NCBI GenBank assembly: GCA_029907355.1 | Contig: JARYLZ010000008.1 | Location: forward strand, 1 to 64,000 | DNA length: 64,000 nucleotides | Origin: Bacteroidota bacterium | Lineage (GTDB): Bacteria > Bacteroidota > Ignavibacteria > SZUA-365 | Reading direction: 5' to 3' | In this document: piece by piece, positions 49,425 to 59,006 of the stretch | Layout of the letters: the number at the start of each line of letters is the position of its first letter | Numbering within the stretch: the stretch's first letter is position 1 | Position numbers and translations under genes: made by a program | The notes under the pieces: model-generated | Database searches by the model: none | What the model saw: the letters and a program-made list of their open reading frames with translations, nothing else | Told to the model about the DNA's origin: nothing

Positions 49425-50594
49425 TCAGTTCTTCGAGTCGTCCGCCGGGATCTTCGTCCCATCGTCGGGTGTTGTTTTCGAACGGCCCCAGATGATCGAC
49501 AGGGTGAACCGGAGCGTATCCGCCAGGGGGCTGCGCTCGCTCGAGATGTCGGTCGAGATGTAACTGAAATCGAAACCGTAGATGTCGTACCGGATGCCCG
49601 CCCCGAAAGTCAGGAACCGCCGGTTCCCCCAGTTCGGGTCCTCGTGGAAGAAACCGAAACGCAGGGCGACGAAATCGGAGTACCAGTATTCGAGGCCCGT
49701 GCCGAGCGTGTAGGAATTCCAATCGGTGAGGCGCGTCTTCGCGAGCGCAGTGAAGAAATCGCTGGCCTTCACGCCGGACTTGTGGATGATCAGTTTCGTC
49801 ACGTCGGTGGACCACGTCAGGCGGTTGTACTCCTCGCGGACGATATCGAAGCTCAAGCCGAGCCGCATCGCCGTCGGGAGGGGGTCGGACTGGTCCTGGT
49901 CGATGTACGTGATCGAGGGGCCGATGTTGGAGAATGCAAAACCCGCCCCGAAGCGGTCCCCGAGATCGAAACCGAGGAGGGGAAGAACGAGCTTGGAAGG
50001 CCGGTACAGAACGCCGATATCGCCCGCTACCGCCGTAGCCTGCCCGCTTCCCTGCTCGTTCGCCGTCTGGACAGACGAGAGGCTCGAATGAATCAAGCGC
50101 AGGCCGATGCCCGCCGAGAGGTCCTCGTCGATTCGCGTCCCGTACGACGCCGTGAACGCCATCTCGAAACTCTTGAACGTCCCGAGCTTGTTGTTCGCCT
50201 CGTCACGGTACTCGAACTCGCCGAGGTTCAGGAACGTCAGCGCGGCACCGACTGTCCCGTTGATGCTGGGAATCGACATCTTGAAATTCGCGTACTCGTA
50301 GAAAAGGTCGCTCTGCTGGAATTGCGGTAACCAGTTCGAGTGGCTGAGGCTCAATTCCATTCCCTTCTGGAATCCGAGACCGGCGGGGTTCCAGAAGACG
50401 GCCGATGCGTCGTTCGCCACGGAAACGCCGCTCTCTCCCATCGCGCTGGCGCGTGCACCGGGCGAAATCAGAAGAAACGGAACCGCCGTGCTCGCCGCTC
50501 CCTGGGCGCGGGCGGTCGCGGGCCCTACGACCGACAGGAGAACGGCAAGCGAAAGGGCCGGTAAAAGAATCAGGGTTTTGCGCGTCATCAACAT
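49425..50594 (-). CDS. porV: Type IX secretion system outer membrane protein PorV
   Basis: AVPFLLISPGARASAMGESGVSVANDASAVFWNPAGLGF signature; FadL-like barrel; adjacent to porU. Confidence 0.92.
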   Translation of the reverse strand: MLMTRKTLILLPALSLAVLLSVVGPATARAQGAASTAVPFLLISPGARASAMGESGVSVANDASAVFWNPAGLGFQKGMELSLSHSNWLPQFQQSDLFYEYANFKMSIPSINGTVGAALTFLNLGEFEYRDEANNKLGTFKSFEMAFTASYGTRIDEDLSAGIGLRLIHSSLSSVQTANEQGSGQATAVAGDIGVLYRPSKLVLPLLGFDLGDRFGAGFAFSNIGPSITYIDQDQSDPLPTAMRLGLSFDIVREEYNRLTWSTDVTKLIIHKSGVKASDFFTALAKTRLTDWNSYTLGTGLEYWYSDFVALRFGFFHEDPNWGNRRFLTFGAGIRYDIYGFDFSYISTDISSERSPLADTLRFTLSIIWGRSKTTPDDGTKIPADDSKN

Positions 50595-50680
50595 CCTCGT
50601 TTATCGAATTATGAATAACTTAAAAGTTTACTGAAAAAGTCTTATTCGATCAAGGGAAGAATGTCATCCCCCAAGGCTCG

Positions 50681-53600
50681 TCAGCGTATGATCGATATGG
50701 TCCCGATCCGTTCGCTTCCCTCTTTCCCGTCCACGGAGGTGCACATCAACTTGTAGAAATAGGTTCCGTTCGCAGGTCTGTCCCCGTCGTCGTCCGTCCC
50801 ATCCCAGAATATGCGAAGAGAACGCTCCGCCGTGTCCCTCGCCTCAAGCTTCCGGATGACCCGCCCGGCGAGTGTGTAGATTTTCAACTCGACGTTGACG
50901 GGTCCCGGCCGGTTATGCGTGAACCCGAACGTCGCTCCGCCGCTCGTGATGGGATTGGGATACACGAAGACATCCCCGAGGGTGAGACCGCCGGCGTGAA
51001 CGGTGAACCAGGTTTCCGCCATGCTCGGGTTGTTGTAGATGTCCCACGCCCTCAGGCGCAGGGTGTGTTTCCCCTCCGGGAGATCGCGGTAACGGTACTC
51101 CACCGTCCCGCGTTGGTACGAGTCCCGTTCGCCGCGGTAGTAGTCGTTGAGGACCGTCCCGACTTCCTCGCCATCGAGCCACGCCTCGATGTTATGGCCG
51201 ATCCCGAGTCCCGTCGTGTTGATGCCGCTCTCGTCCGACAGGTCCGCGATGAGGAGCGGCTGCGCCCCCACCGGGTCCCCCGCCGCGAAGGTCCGCGTGT
51301 CCAGATACAAGGCGATCTCCGGCCCGCGGGTGTCCGTCCCGCTCGAGGAGTCCGAGCCGCCGATCCGGAACGACGTGCAATACCCCGCGCCATCCCGAAC
51401 CCCGTCGTGGAAATACATCGCGAGCCTGCCCGTGCTGTTCTCGTAGGAGATGTCTTTCGGGATGATGAGTGAAATCGAGAATATGCCGTCGCGTATCGTC
51501 ACATCGCCTCGGAACAACAGCCCGCCGAGCACGGTGTACGAGAAACCGCCCCACCCGTCGAGCGGGACCGTGATCCTCCGCTGGGCGTCGTAAAGCGAGA
51601 CCTCCGCCGATCCCGAGAAATCCGTCCACACGGTGGAATCCGGTCGCCGCACGGATGCGGCGATCATGACCCGCGAGAGCGCGCGGAACTGCACCGTATC
51701 GGCTTCCGCGCGCACGCCGTTGACGAGAATGGAATCCACCGTACAGCGGTAACGCGGCAGTGCGAGTCTCATCGCCGGGTCGGCGAAGAGATGGAATTTC
51801 TCGTACCCCGGGTCGGAGTACCACTGCTGCTTGGTCGCGAACACCGCATCGCCGATCCGCTTGACGCGCCCGTCCGGCTCCCGGCCTTTCGCTACGAGGT
51901 TCGTGAAAAACGTCTGGTTGAAGATGGAATTCTGCCCCGAGTACACCACGCGCGGCGCCGAGAGCCCGCCGATCGCTCCCCCGTCCGGTTTGAGGATCAA
52001 GCGCTCCGTCCCGCTCACGAGTTCCGGGCGGTCGTAGAGGCCGAACGTGCAGGTCGCCGCCGCGACGAACGTCAACCGGTCTGCATTCTCCAGTTGCGGT
52101 ACCGTGACGTCCGTGACGAAAATCTGCTCGTGCGCCCAGACGGCGTCGCTGCCGTGCCCCGTGTAATTCACGATGACGGTCCCCGCGTTGATCTGGTCGA
52201 TGAGATCGCTGTTCGCCGACGGTTTACGGCGGCCCTGGGCGGTGTTTTCCGTCGGGTACGAGACGATGTAGATCTTCTTCTGCTCGATCTCGAGCGGCAG
52301 AATGCGTGAGATATCCTCCGACTGGGCGGTATGCACGCTCCCCTCATCCGTCCTCGTCGTGAAACCGTCGTCGGCGACGAGCGTCACGCGGTTCTTCCAC
52401 GCCCCGAACGCCGGCTGGGTCTCGTAAGAAATGATTTTCCGCACCACGTCCTCCGCTTCCGCCGCCGTTCGCACGGGCAGCCTCCCGATGGCGAGATCCA
52501 CCAGCGGATCGTCTCCCGAAACCTGCGCGAAGAAGTCGTCGGTCACGTAACTGCCGATGAGGTTTATCGAATTTTCGGATTCCCAGACCGGCACGACGAT
52601 CTTCTCGTTCGTCGTGATGTTCCGGTAATCGAAATGCCCGTCTCCGAGCAGGAGAACGTAGCGGGGCGTGATCTCCCAGTTGCGGAATGCGAAGGCGAGG
52701 AAATTCCGGATGGCCGCCGGGTCGGCGACACCCCCATTGAATTCGTTGTAAATTTCCGGGAGGGTCACGACCCGCGTCGGGATCGCGTCATCGCCCGGCC
52801 TCTCGCGATGCGCGCGAAGCATCTCGGCGGCGTTCTGGAGGGCAGGGTCGGTGATGATGATGCAGGCAGCTCCCCGCGACCCGTGAAGATCTCCGTACGC
52901 GGCGCGCTCGGGGGGACCGGGAAGACCGAATGCGGACACTGCGGCAGCGATGTACTGGCGCGGCCTCCCCGACACGGCCTCCGCCTGGAATCGCACCGTC
53001 CCTCCGCTGACATCCATGCCGTCGATCAGCCGGACATCCGCATGGTCGGTGACGTCGTAGACGCGCACGTCGCTCGACGAAAAGCCCCCGACCTCGAACG
53101 CGCATACCGCTGAGGTATCAGGGCTGTTGAACAGGAGAACGTCCGACACCGCCGTGAATCGGTGGGCATAGTTCCACTCGATCCAATCGATGTACCCGCC
53201 GCGGCTTCGGTTCGGATCCGTGACGAAGTACTCGACCTTGACGGTGCTGCGGTCGTCCGGAAGGTTGCCCGGCCGCTCGTACAGCCGCACGCCGGAAAAC
53301 GAGGCGATATCGTCACGGTCCGTGTCGAAATTCACCGTCCCCATCGGGATGCTCCCTAGTGTGAAACCGTCGGACACGAGAAAGGAATGTGCGACCTCGG
53401 ATTGGGCGTACAGGGCGATGCGATATCGCACGGGTTCGGTCCGCACGAGACCTTCCAACCGGCGTAAAACAACCTGCGAACTGCCCGTCGCAGTCGGATT
53501 GATCTTCCTCCCGACCCACAGTTTTCCCGAGGAGAAGAAATTGACCGCGTCCTCTTCGTGGAATTCTCTCCCGGTGAACCATGGCGGCCGGTACGCTGTG

Positions 53601-54784
53601 GGTTCGTTCAGGGAAATCTGTTTCTGCATGCGTTTCCCCCGTTCCCCGCCGAATGTCAGGAGATAGGCGTTCGATTTCGCGAAGCGGTGAAGCGAATGCA
53701 CGTAACGGCGTGATGCGGAGTCGTACGACCAGACCACGGTCCCCCTCCCGTAGAAGCGCACCTCGTCCCCTTCATCGAAGCGTCCATCTTCCTCTCCGGT
53801 GACTTCGATCGCGATTTCCTGCATGTCGTCCGGCCGCGGTGCGCCGAGACGGGCGGGGAGTTCATTCCCGCCGTGCCCGAAAACACGGATGGTTCTCGGG
53901 TCGATCCCTGCCGGGTCGATCCCTGCCGCTCGGAACCACCCTGCATTCAACCGGTATATCCCTTCGGCCCCGACTTCGAAACGGTAGAGGGGTGTCTCCA
54001 GCTTCGGTGTCGTCGTTCTCTTGCCCAAGGGACCCATCCTGCCGAGGACCCATCGGGAGGCGATATCGTCGTTGAGCGGCGCGAGACCGAATGTCTCCGC
54101 CTTTCCGCCGTATGTCAGGCTGGGGTCCGGCGGTCCGAAATCGACCCGCACAACCATTCGTCTGATCATGCGAAGGCGCATCGCTCGTGCGTCATAAAGC
54201 ATCGGGAACAAGCGGAGCATTCCGAGAAAACGGTGTCGGGAGATACCGATATCCACCAGGGAAGCGGCTTCAGCGGGTCGAAATCCGGCTTCGTCGTATA
54301 AAGGACCTCTCGGCCATGAGGTTTCCACGTCGCCCCCCCTTCTCCGTACGGTTGGGACGGGGATGAGCAGGACGCCCGAGCTGTCCGTGAAATCGCTCTC
54401 GAGAATCGTTACGCGGTGCCCTTCGAGGCCGGGAAGACCGAGCGGCAATGCTCGATACTTGGTGTCGGGAGCGCCGGCGAGGGCGGGGTACAGCGGTGCC
54501 GCCCCTTCGAATGTGACGCAGGTAAAGGTTCCGCCGGGCGTAGAGAACGCATGCACGTGCATCTCGGGCCGATACTCGATCGTACACCCCGACGCGTCCG
54601 AGGAGAGCAGCCGGATTTCCTGCGCACGCGCCTTCGCTCCCCCTGCGAGGAGAAGGATCGCGGCGAGCAATACGGCCGTTTTCGTGTCCCGGCGGCTGAC
54701 CGTCTGATGCCTTTCCCCGCGGGGCTGTCCTTCGGTTCCCTGCGATGCTCGTGTTCTATCCGGATGGAGCATACGGTCCTTCAT
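50681..54784 (-). CDS. porU: Type IX secretion system sortase/signal peptidase PorU (C25 family)
   Basis: VLLLGDGHFDYRN; VIVNYTGHGSDAVWAHE (His); FVAAATCTFGLYDRPE (Cys); GAIGGLSAPRVVYSGQN; C-terminal PNP...NGTYFYKLMCTS. Confidence 0.95.
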   Translation of the reverse strand: MKDRMLHPDRTRASQGTEGQPRGERHQTVSRRDTKTAVLLAAILLLAGGAKARAQEIRLLSSDASGCTIEYRPEMHVHAFSTPGGTFTCVTFEGAAPLYPALAGAPDTKYRALPLGLPGLEGHRVTILESDFTDSSGVLLIPVPTVRRRGGDVETSWPRGPLYDEAGFRPAEAASLVDIGISRHRFLGMLRLFPMLYDARAMRLRMIRRMVVRVDFGPPDPSLTYGGKAETFGLAPLNDDIASRWVLGRMGPLGKRTTTPKLETPLYRFEVGAEGIYRLNAGWFRAAGIDPAGIDPRTIRVFGHGGNELPARLGAPRPDDMQEIAIEVTGEEDGRFDEGDEVRFYGRGTVVWSYDSASRRYVHSLHRFAKSNAYLLTFGGERGKRMQKQISLNEPTAYRPPWFTGREFHEEDAVNFFSSGKLWVGRKINPTATGSSQVVLRRLEGLVRTEPVRYRIALYAQSEVAHSFLVSDGFTLGSIPMGTVNFDTDRDDIASFSGVRLYERPGNLPDDRSTVKVEYFVTDPNRSRGGYIDWIEWNYAHRFTAVSDVLLFNSPDTSAVCAFEVGGFSSSDVRVYDVTDHADVRLIDGMDVSGGTVRFQAEAVSGRPRQYIAAAVSAFGLPGPPERAAYGDLHGSRGAACIIITDPALQNAAEMLRAHRERPGDDAIPTRVVTLPEIYNEFNGGVADPAAIRNFLAFAFRNWEITPRYVLLLGDGHFDYRNITTNEKIVVPVWESENSINLIGSYVTDDFFAQVSGDDPLVDLAIGRLPVRTAAEAEDVVRKIISYETQPAFGAWKNRVTLVADDGFTTRTDEGSVHTAQSEDISRILPLEIEQKKIYIVSYPTENTAQGRRKPSANSDLIDQINAGTVIVNYTGHGSDAVWAHEQIFVTDVTVPQLENADRLTFVAAATCTFGLYDRPELVSGTERLILKPDGGAIGGLSAPRVVYSGQNSIFNQTFFTNLVAKGREPDGRVKRIGDAVFATKQQWYSDPGYEKFHLFADPAMRLALPRYRCTVDSILVNGVRAEADTVQFRALSRVMIAASVRRPDSTVWTDFSGSAEVSLYDAQRRITVPLDGWGGFSYTVLGGLLFRGDVTIRDGIFSISLIIPKDISYENSTGRLAMYFHDGVRDGAGYCTSFRIGGSDSSSGTDTRGPEIALYLDTRTFAAGDPVGAQPLLIADLSDESGINTTGLGIGHNIEAWLDGEEVGTVLNDYYRGERDSYQRGTVEYRYRDLPEGKHTLRLRAWDIYNNPSMAETWFTVHAGGLTLGDVFVYPNPITSGGATFGFTHNRPGPVNVELKIYTLAGRVIRKLEARDTAERSLRIFWDGTDDDGDRPANGTYFYKLMCTSVDGKEGSERIGTISIIR

Positions 54785-56013
54785 ACCTCGGCTGCCCCTT
54801 GGATACAGGAAACCTTGAACGCACCGTACACGCGGACATTCAGGAAGAGGTTGAGGGCGAACGTTCCGATGAAAGCGAGAGCCGCTCCCGTCATACCGAA
54901 GAACGGGATGAGCGCAACGTTCCCCGCGATGAAGAATCCGGACGTGGCGAGAGAGAGTCGCTTGAGGGTACGTCCCTGGCGCTGGGCAGCGAGGAAACCG
55001 TGGAACGGCGTGTTCAACGCCATCAGCGCAGCGCCGATCGCGAGCAATGGCATGACACCCAGGGAGGGGACGTATTTATCCGTGAAAAGCAAAGGCACGA
55101 GAACGATACAAGCGGCGATGAGAACGGCCGTCCCTATGGTGCACCAGAGAACGTTCGCCGTGAGGAGCTTCCGCGGGATGGATGGTTCATGCGCGAAACG
55201 GCGATATGCGCTCGTCGAAAGAGAACGACTGAGGAGGACGATCGGCGTCGCCATCGTGTAGGCGATCGTGTAATATCCGACAGGAACCATCCCGTGGAAG
55301 TAGGAGAGGAGCATTTTGTCCAAGCCGGTCGTCAGGCCGTCGATCACGCGCACGGCGTACATCTCCCGCCCGAACTCCCGAACCTCGGTGCGCAGCCGCG
55401 GCCATTCCGCGCCGAGGGCACGAAACATCGGGCGGAACAGTACCGCCGCAGCCAGGACTGCCGCCCATGTCGTCCCCAGCGTTACGGCGCATGCGGACCA
55501 GAGCGAGAGGGATTGCCCCTTCGCCATCAGCACCAGCAGGGGAAGTGCCAACATGCGGGGCGCGATCACGAATGCCGAGAGCACGCCGATCCTGTTCGCC
55601 CCCTGTCCGAGTGCGAGGATCATTTCCTGCAACGGCAGAATCGCTGCGAGGGGGGCGATCGCCAGAAGTACGGCACCGGTGCCGCTCCCGAACAACGGCC
55701 CGACCACGAACGAGGTGACAGCCGTCATGCAGGCGAGAATGATCCCTGTCGCGAGCGAGGCCGTAAGCAAAACCGCCGCCCGGCGCCGCTGTTCTTCTTC
55801 GCCGTCGGCGATTGCCATGATTCTCGCCCCGGATGCGGAGACGCCCGCATCCGCGAACATGCCGAGGAACGCCAGGACGGCGAAAACGAAGGCATACGAG
55901 CCGACATCCGAAACCGAGAGGCCGCGGGTGAGGACGCTCAGGACGGCGATACCGAGAACGCCGTTCGCGACCTGCGCCGTGAAATGCCACAGGGACTGAC
56001 GCCCAAGGGACAT
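54781..56013 (-). CDS. Polysaccharide flippase (MOP superfamily, Wzx-like)
   Basis: SLGRQSLWHFTAQVANGVLGIAVLSVLTRGLSVSDVGSYAFVFAVLAFLGMFADAGVSASGARIMA; about 12 TM helices; an upstream start at 56157 is possible; overlaps porU by 4 bp. Confidence 0.88.
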   Translation of the reverse strand: MSLGRQSLWHFTAQVANGVLGIAVLSVLTRGLSVSDVGSYAFVFAVLAFLGMFADAGVSASGARIMAIADGEEEQRRRAAVLLTASLATGIILACMTAVTSFVVGPLFGSGTGAVLLAIAPLAAILPLQEMILALGQGANRIGVLSAFVIAPRMLALPLLVLMAKGQSLSLWSACAVTLGTTWAAVLAAAVLFRPMFRALGAEWPRLRTEVREFGREMYAVRVIDGLTTGLDKMLLSYFHGMVPVGYYTIAYTMATPIVLLSRSLSTSAYRRFAHEPSIPRKLLTANVLWCTIGTAVLIAACIVLVPLLFTDKYVPSLGVMPLLAIGAALMALNTPFHGFLAAQRQGRTLKRLSLATSGFFIAGNVALIPFFGMTGAALAFIGTFALNLFLNVRVYGAFKVSCIQGAAEV

Positions 56014-56271
56014 TCCCTTTCCCCTGACAAATTCCCCGCCTCTTTCCGAGAACGCTGCATCTCGGCTCGCTTGTGTGCTCCCCCTCAAGCCTTCCGCCCC
56101 GCCGTTGGATGCAGGGGACATTCCTCTCATTTCCGCACGATACGAAAACGCCGACACCCGTTCCTCATGTGAGGTTTTTCAACTGCGAACAGGTAACGAT
56201 GTGTCGATAGCGTCCGTACCGGTGAAGAATGTTTTTATCGTCGACAATATATCTCCCGTTCCTTACCCGTG

Positions 56272-56790
56272 TCAAGCGCTTTCGGCGGCGCTTTCCGGCC
56301 GGATAAGCTTCGTACAGCGAAGGAGAACTTGCGACATGACGCGGGCCACGCTCTCGAGGAAGAGACGTTCATCTTTGCCGAACCGCCCCTCGAGCGGACT
56401 GTCGACGTCGAGAACACCGAAGAGATCGCCCTTGATGATGAGCGGGACGACGATCTCCGACCGGCTGTCGGGGTCGCACGCGATATGTCCCGGGAACCCC
56501 CTCACGTCATCCACGACGACTGTACTCCGATCTCGCGCGGCCGTTCCGCACACCCCTTTCCCCATCTCGATCTGCGAGCAGGCGGGTTTCCCGTGAAACG
56601 GGCCGAGCTGGAGAACGTCGCCGTAACGAAGGTAAAATCCTGCCCAATTGACGTTCTCCATCGACCAGTACAACAGGGAGGCGGTGTTCGCCAGGATTCC
56701 GAGATCGGTGTTCGGCCCTTCCGTGAGCGCGTGGAGGTTCACGAGCATCTCGCTGTACCGGCAACCTGTCTTGATCGTGATGTCGGTCAT
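56272..56790 (-). CDS. GAF domain-containing free methionine-(R)-sulfoxide reductase
   Basis: NWAGFYL...LQLGPFHGKPACSQIEMGKGVCGTAARDRSTVVVDDVRGFPGHIACDPDSRSEIVVPL with the three conserved Cys of fRMsr; start MTDITIKT at 56790. Confidence 0.93.
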   Translation of the reverse strand: MTDITIKTGCRYSEMLVNLHALTEGPNTDLGILANTASLLYWSMENVNWAGFYLRYGDVLQLGPFHGKPACSQIEMGKGVCGTAARDRSTVVVDDVRGFPGHIACDPDSRSEIVVPLIIKGDLFGVLDVDSPLEGRFGKDERLFLESVARVMSQVLLRCTKLIRPESAAESA

Positions 56791-56827
56791 GGGATCCGCC
56801 TCCCGGCGTTGGTGGGTCGTCGATCGC

Positions 56828-56858
56828 TTTCCGATGAGCAGAAAAGGTACTATGTTTG
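56828..56858 (+). promoter_or_regulatory. Bacteroidetes-type promoter candidate
   Basis: TTTC (56828-56831), 19-bp spacer, TATGTTTG (56851-56858; perfect TAnnTTTG), 33 bp upstream of the ATG at 56891. Confidence 0.5.
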
Positions 56859-56890
56859 TCCAGAATCGACAAATCCGATAAGGAGATGCC

Positions 56891-57460
56891 ATGGAAAGAT
56901 TCAGCATCGCGTGCATGGGAATCGTTTTCTTCTTGTGCACCTCAGGCATGTCGGGACAGTCGAGCGCGGGTGCGCTCCAACCTCTTTCGCGTGAAGCCGT
57001 GACGCTTTGGAGCACCTCAGCCGTGCCCGCCAACGCCCCACAGAACGAGGACATGTTCAAGAACAACACCTTGTGGGCTGTGGGATTCCACTTGGGTCTC
57101 CTGTCGGGTATAGGGGTCAGTGGACGTTTTCACCCGCCTGGGCGTTTTGCATTCCAGTTGACGGCGGGCGGCATCGGGCTCAAGGACGTCGTGACATTCA
57201 ACAGCGGGCTGGAAGTGCAGTTCGATTTCGACACCGACCGGAGAACGCGTTTCTATGGCTACGCCGCTGCGGGATATTACTACTGGGAAGACAAGGCCGG
57301 CGTCCAGGATATCGGCCCGTTCCGCGCAGGTCTCGGTGTGGCGTACGAGTGGGATATTTCCCCGAAGCTGATCTTCATGGCGAACCTCGGTGTCACGTAC
57401 TTCAGTACGGGTACGGTGCTTCCCATCCCCCAGGCAGGGCTCTACTACTATTTCAACTGA
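56891..57460 (+). CDS. Secreted small outer-membrane barrel-like protein
   Basis: Signal peptide; strand-rich sequence with YGYAAAGYYYWEDK...ANLGVTYFSTGTVLPIPQAGLYYYFN; 189 aa; own promoter-like element. Confidence 0.7.
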   Translation: MERFSIACMGIVFFLCTSGMSGQSSAGALQPLSREAVTLWSTSAVPANAPQNEDMFKNNTLWAVGFHLGLLSGIGVSGRFHPPGRFAFQLTAGGIGLKDVVTFNSGLEVQFDFDTDRRTRFYGYAAAGYYYWEDKAGVQDIGPFRAGLGVAYEWDISPKLIFMANLGVTYFSTGTVLPIPQAGLYYYFN

Positions 57461-58247
57461 ACCCCGATCCCCGCAGCAGTGACGGTCCACGAGAATCCGC
57501 GATTTCCAGGAGATCCGCGAAAGTCTCGATCGTGAAATCCGGCTCGTGCGGAATGAGTTCCGCTACGGGGTGAAAGCCGTAGAGTGCTGCACAGCAGCGT
57601 ATCCCCGCCGCTTTTGCGGCGGCGATATCGTACGGCGAGTCTCCGACGACGAGAGCTTCGGATGCCGGTATCGCGGTGCGTGCAAGCGCGGCGATAAAGG
57701 GGCCCGGCGACGGTTTGATCCCCGCCGGCGAGTCGCCGCCGATGATGATCTCGAAATACGGCCGGATACCCAACCCCTGGAGTATGCGTTCAATGAAGTC
57801 GCCCGGTTTGTTCGAGACGACGGCCATGCGGGCTGGCCGAAGGAGTGGGAGCGTTTCCGCAACGCCGGGGTAGAGAACGGTCCGATCGAGAAGCCGCTTT
57901 CCGTATTCATCCGAGAACGCTTCTACTGCCTCGTCTCCCGATACGCTTTCCACACCAACCGCGGAGGTAGGGAAACTCCCAGCTATTGTGGCTGGGAATT
58001 CCGGCCCCGATACGCTTTCCACACCAACCGCGGAGAGCGCCTGGGTCACGAAGCTGCGTATTCCCCGCCCGACGAAGGAAAGAATACGCCCCTCATCCAG
58101 CGGCGGGATTCCGTACCGCACGAGCATGCCGTTGAGCGCCGCTGCGATGTCCGATCTCGAGTCGATGAGCGTCCCGTCGAGATCGAAAAGGAGAAGTCTT
58201 ATCGCCATTGCGTCATTCGGTTCATCTTCCGCACGGGAATTGGACAC
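57453..58247 (-). CDS. HAD-family phosphatase, phosphoglycolate phosphatase-like, with in-frame insertion/duplication
   Basis: LLLFDLDGTLIDSRSDI; VVSNKPGDF; GDSPYDIAAAKAAGI. Contains SAVGVESVSG twice. Confidence 0.9.
   Translation of the reverse strand: MSNSRAEDEPNDAMAIRLLLFDLDGTLIDSRSDIAAALNGMLVRYGIPPLDEGRILSFVGRGIRSFVTQALSAVGVESVSGPEFPATIAGSFPTSAVGVESVSGDEAVEAFSDEYGKRLLDRTVLYPGVAETLPLLRPARMAVVSNKPGDFIERILQGLGIRPYFEIIIGGDSPAGIKPSPGPFIAALARTAIPASEALVVGDSPYDIAAAKAAGIRCCAALYGFHPVAELIPHEPDFTIETFADLLEIADSRGPSLLRGSGFS
57937..58035 (+). repeat. 30-bp perfect direct repeat flanking a 39-bp segment with a palindrome, within the HAD phosphatase gene
   Basis: cccgatacgctttccacaccaaccgcggag at 57937-57966 and 58006-58035; intervening hairpin TCCCAGC (57977-57983)/GCTGGGA (57991-57997) extended by GGAA/TTCC. 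Confidence 0.9.
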
Positions 58248-58603
58248 GATCTCTCTGAGGCTCCCGGCGGGTCGGGGAACATACGAACACCGCCGGGAAA
58301 AATCGACCGGGGGCGAAAATCACGTACCATCTCATCGCATGCAGGAACGGGCAGGCGTACACGAGGGGCGAAGCGGTACCAGGATATGACCGTCGATTTC
58401 GGTACAGAGGTCATGTACAATGCAGCGGGGAGGAACAATTCCACGTATCCGGCGGAACTTTTCGGATACCGCTCCCGCCCGACGATGGAGAATGTTCTTT
58501 CCCCTGGATGGGGATTCGATTTCCCCTGGGGTCTCATCGACGGCTTTACGCATGCGTGGCGGTATCGATCCTCATGAGCGGAGCCGCTTCATTCCGTATT
58601 TCC

Positions 58604-58635
58604 CTTGATTCACCGCAACATCTTTCGTAGATTTG
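58604..58635 (+). promoter_or_regulatory. Bacteroidetes-type promoter upstream of tRNA-Lys
   Basis: CTTG (58604-58607), 20-bp spacer, TAGATTTG (58628-58635; perfect TAnnTTTG), 22 bp before the tRNA 5' end. Confidence 0.6.
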
Positions 58636-58657
58636 ATTCCCGCACCGTGTGGCGGAT

Positions 58658-58729
58658 GGGGCTGTAGCTCAGTGGTAGAGCATCTGCCTTTTAAGCAGAG
58701 GGTCGATGGTTCGATCCCATCCAGCCTCA
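58658..58729 (+). tRNA. tRNA-Lys (anticodon TTT)
   Basis: GGGGCTG acceptor pairs CAGCCTC; D-arm GCTCAGTGGTAGAGC; anticodon arm TCTGC-CTTTTAA-GCAGA; T-arm GGTTCGATCC. Confidence 0.97.
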
Positions 58730-58739
58730 CGGAAATGAC

Positions 58740-58823
58740 GCGGAAGTGGTGAAATTGGCAGACACACCATCTTGAGGGGGTGGCGCTCGAAAGAGCATGC
58801 GGGTTCAAGTCCCGCCTTCCGCA
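58740..58823 (+). tRNA. tRNA-Leu (anticodon GAG)
   Basis: GCGGAAG acceptor pairs CTTCCGC; anticodon arm CCATC-TTGAGGG-GGTGG; long variable arm GCGCTCGAAAGAGC; T-loop GGTTCAAGTCC. Confidence 0.96.
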
Positions 58824-58826
58824 CGC

Positions 58827-58857
58827 GAGAATGCCGATGCTGAGCATCGGCATTCTC
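58827..58857 (+). terminator. Perfect hairpin after tRNA-Leu
   Basis: GAGAATGCCGATGC-TGA-GCATCGGCATTCTC, 14-bp stem with 3-nt loop immediately 3' of the tRNA; no long U-tract. Confidence 0.7.
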
Positions 58858-59006
58858 ATTATCCGATTGAACGACCGTGGACCTCCAGGGAAGACGCGTG
58901 AAAGCCGAAGTGCAAGATGGGGCGATACGCATGGGGAAGTCCCGTCGATGCTCGACCGAACCGAACGACACTCTCGCTCATACACCATCACAACGTTCCC
59001 CGACTC

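Noticed and set aside
57937-58035. Minimal CRISPR array (30-bp repeat, 39-bp spacer)
   Set aside because: Only two repeats, wholly inside and in frame with a phosphatase gene, spacer itself palindromic, no cas genes in the window.
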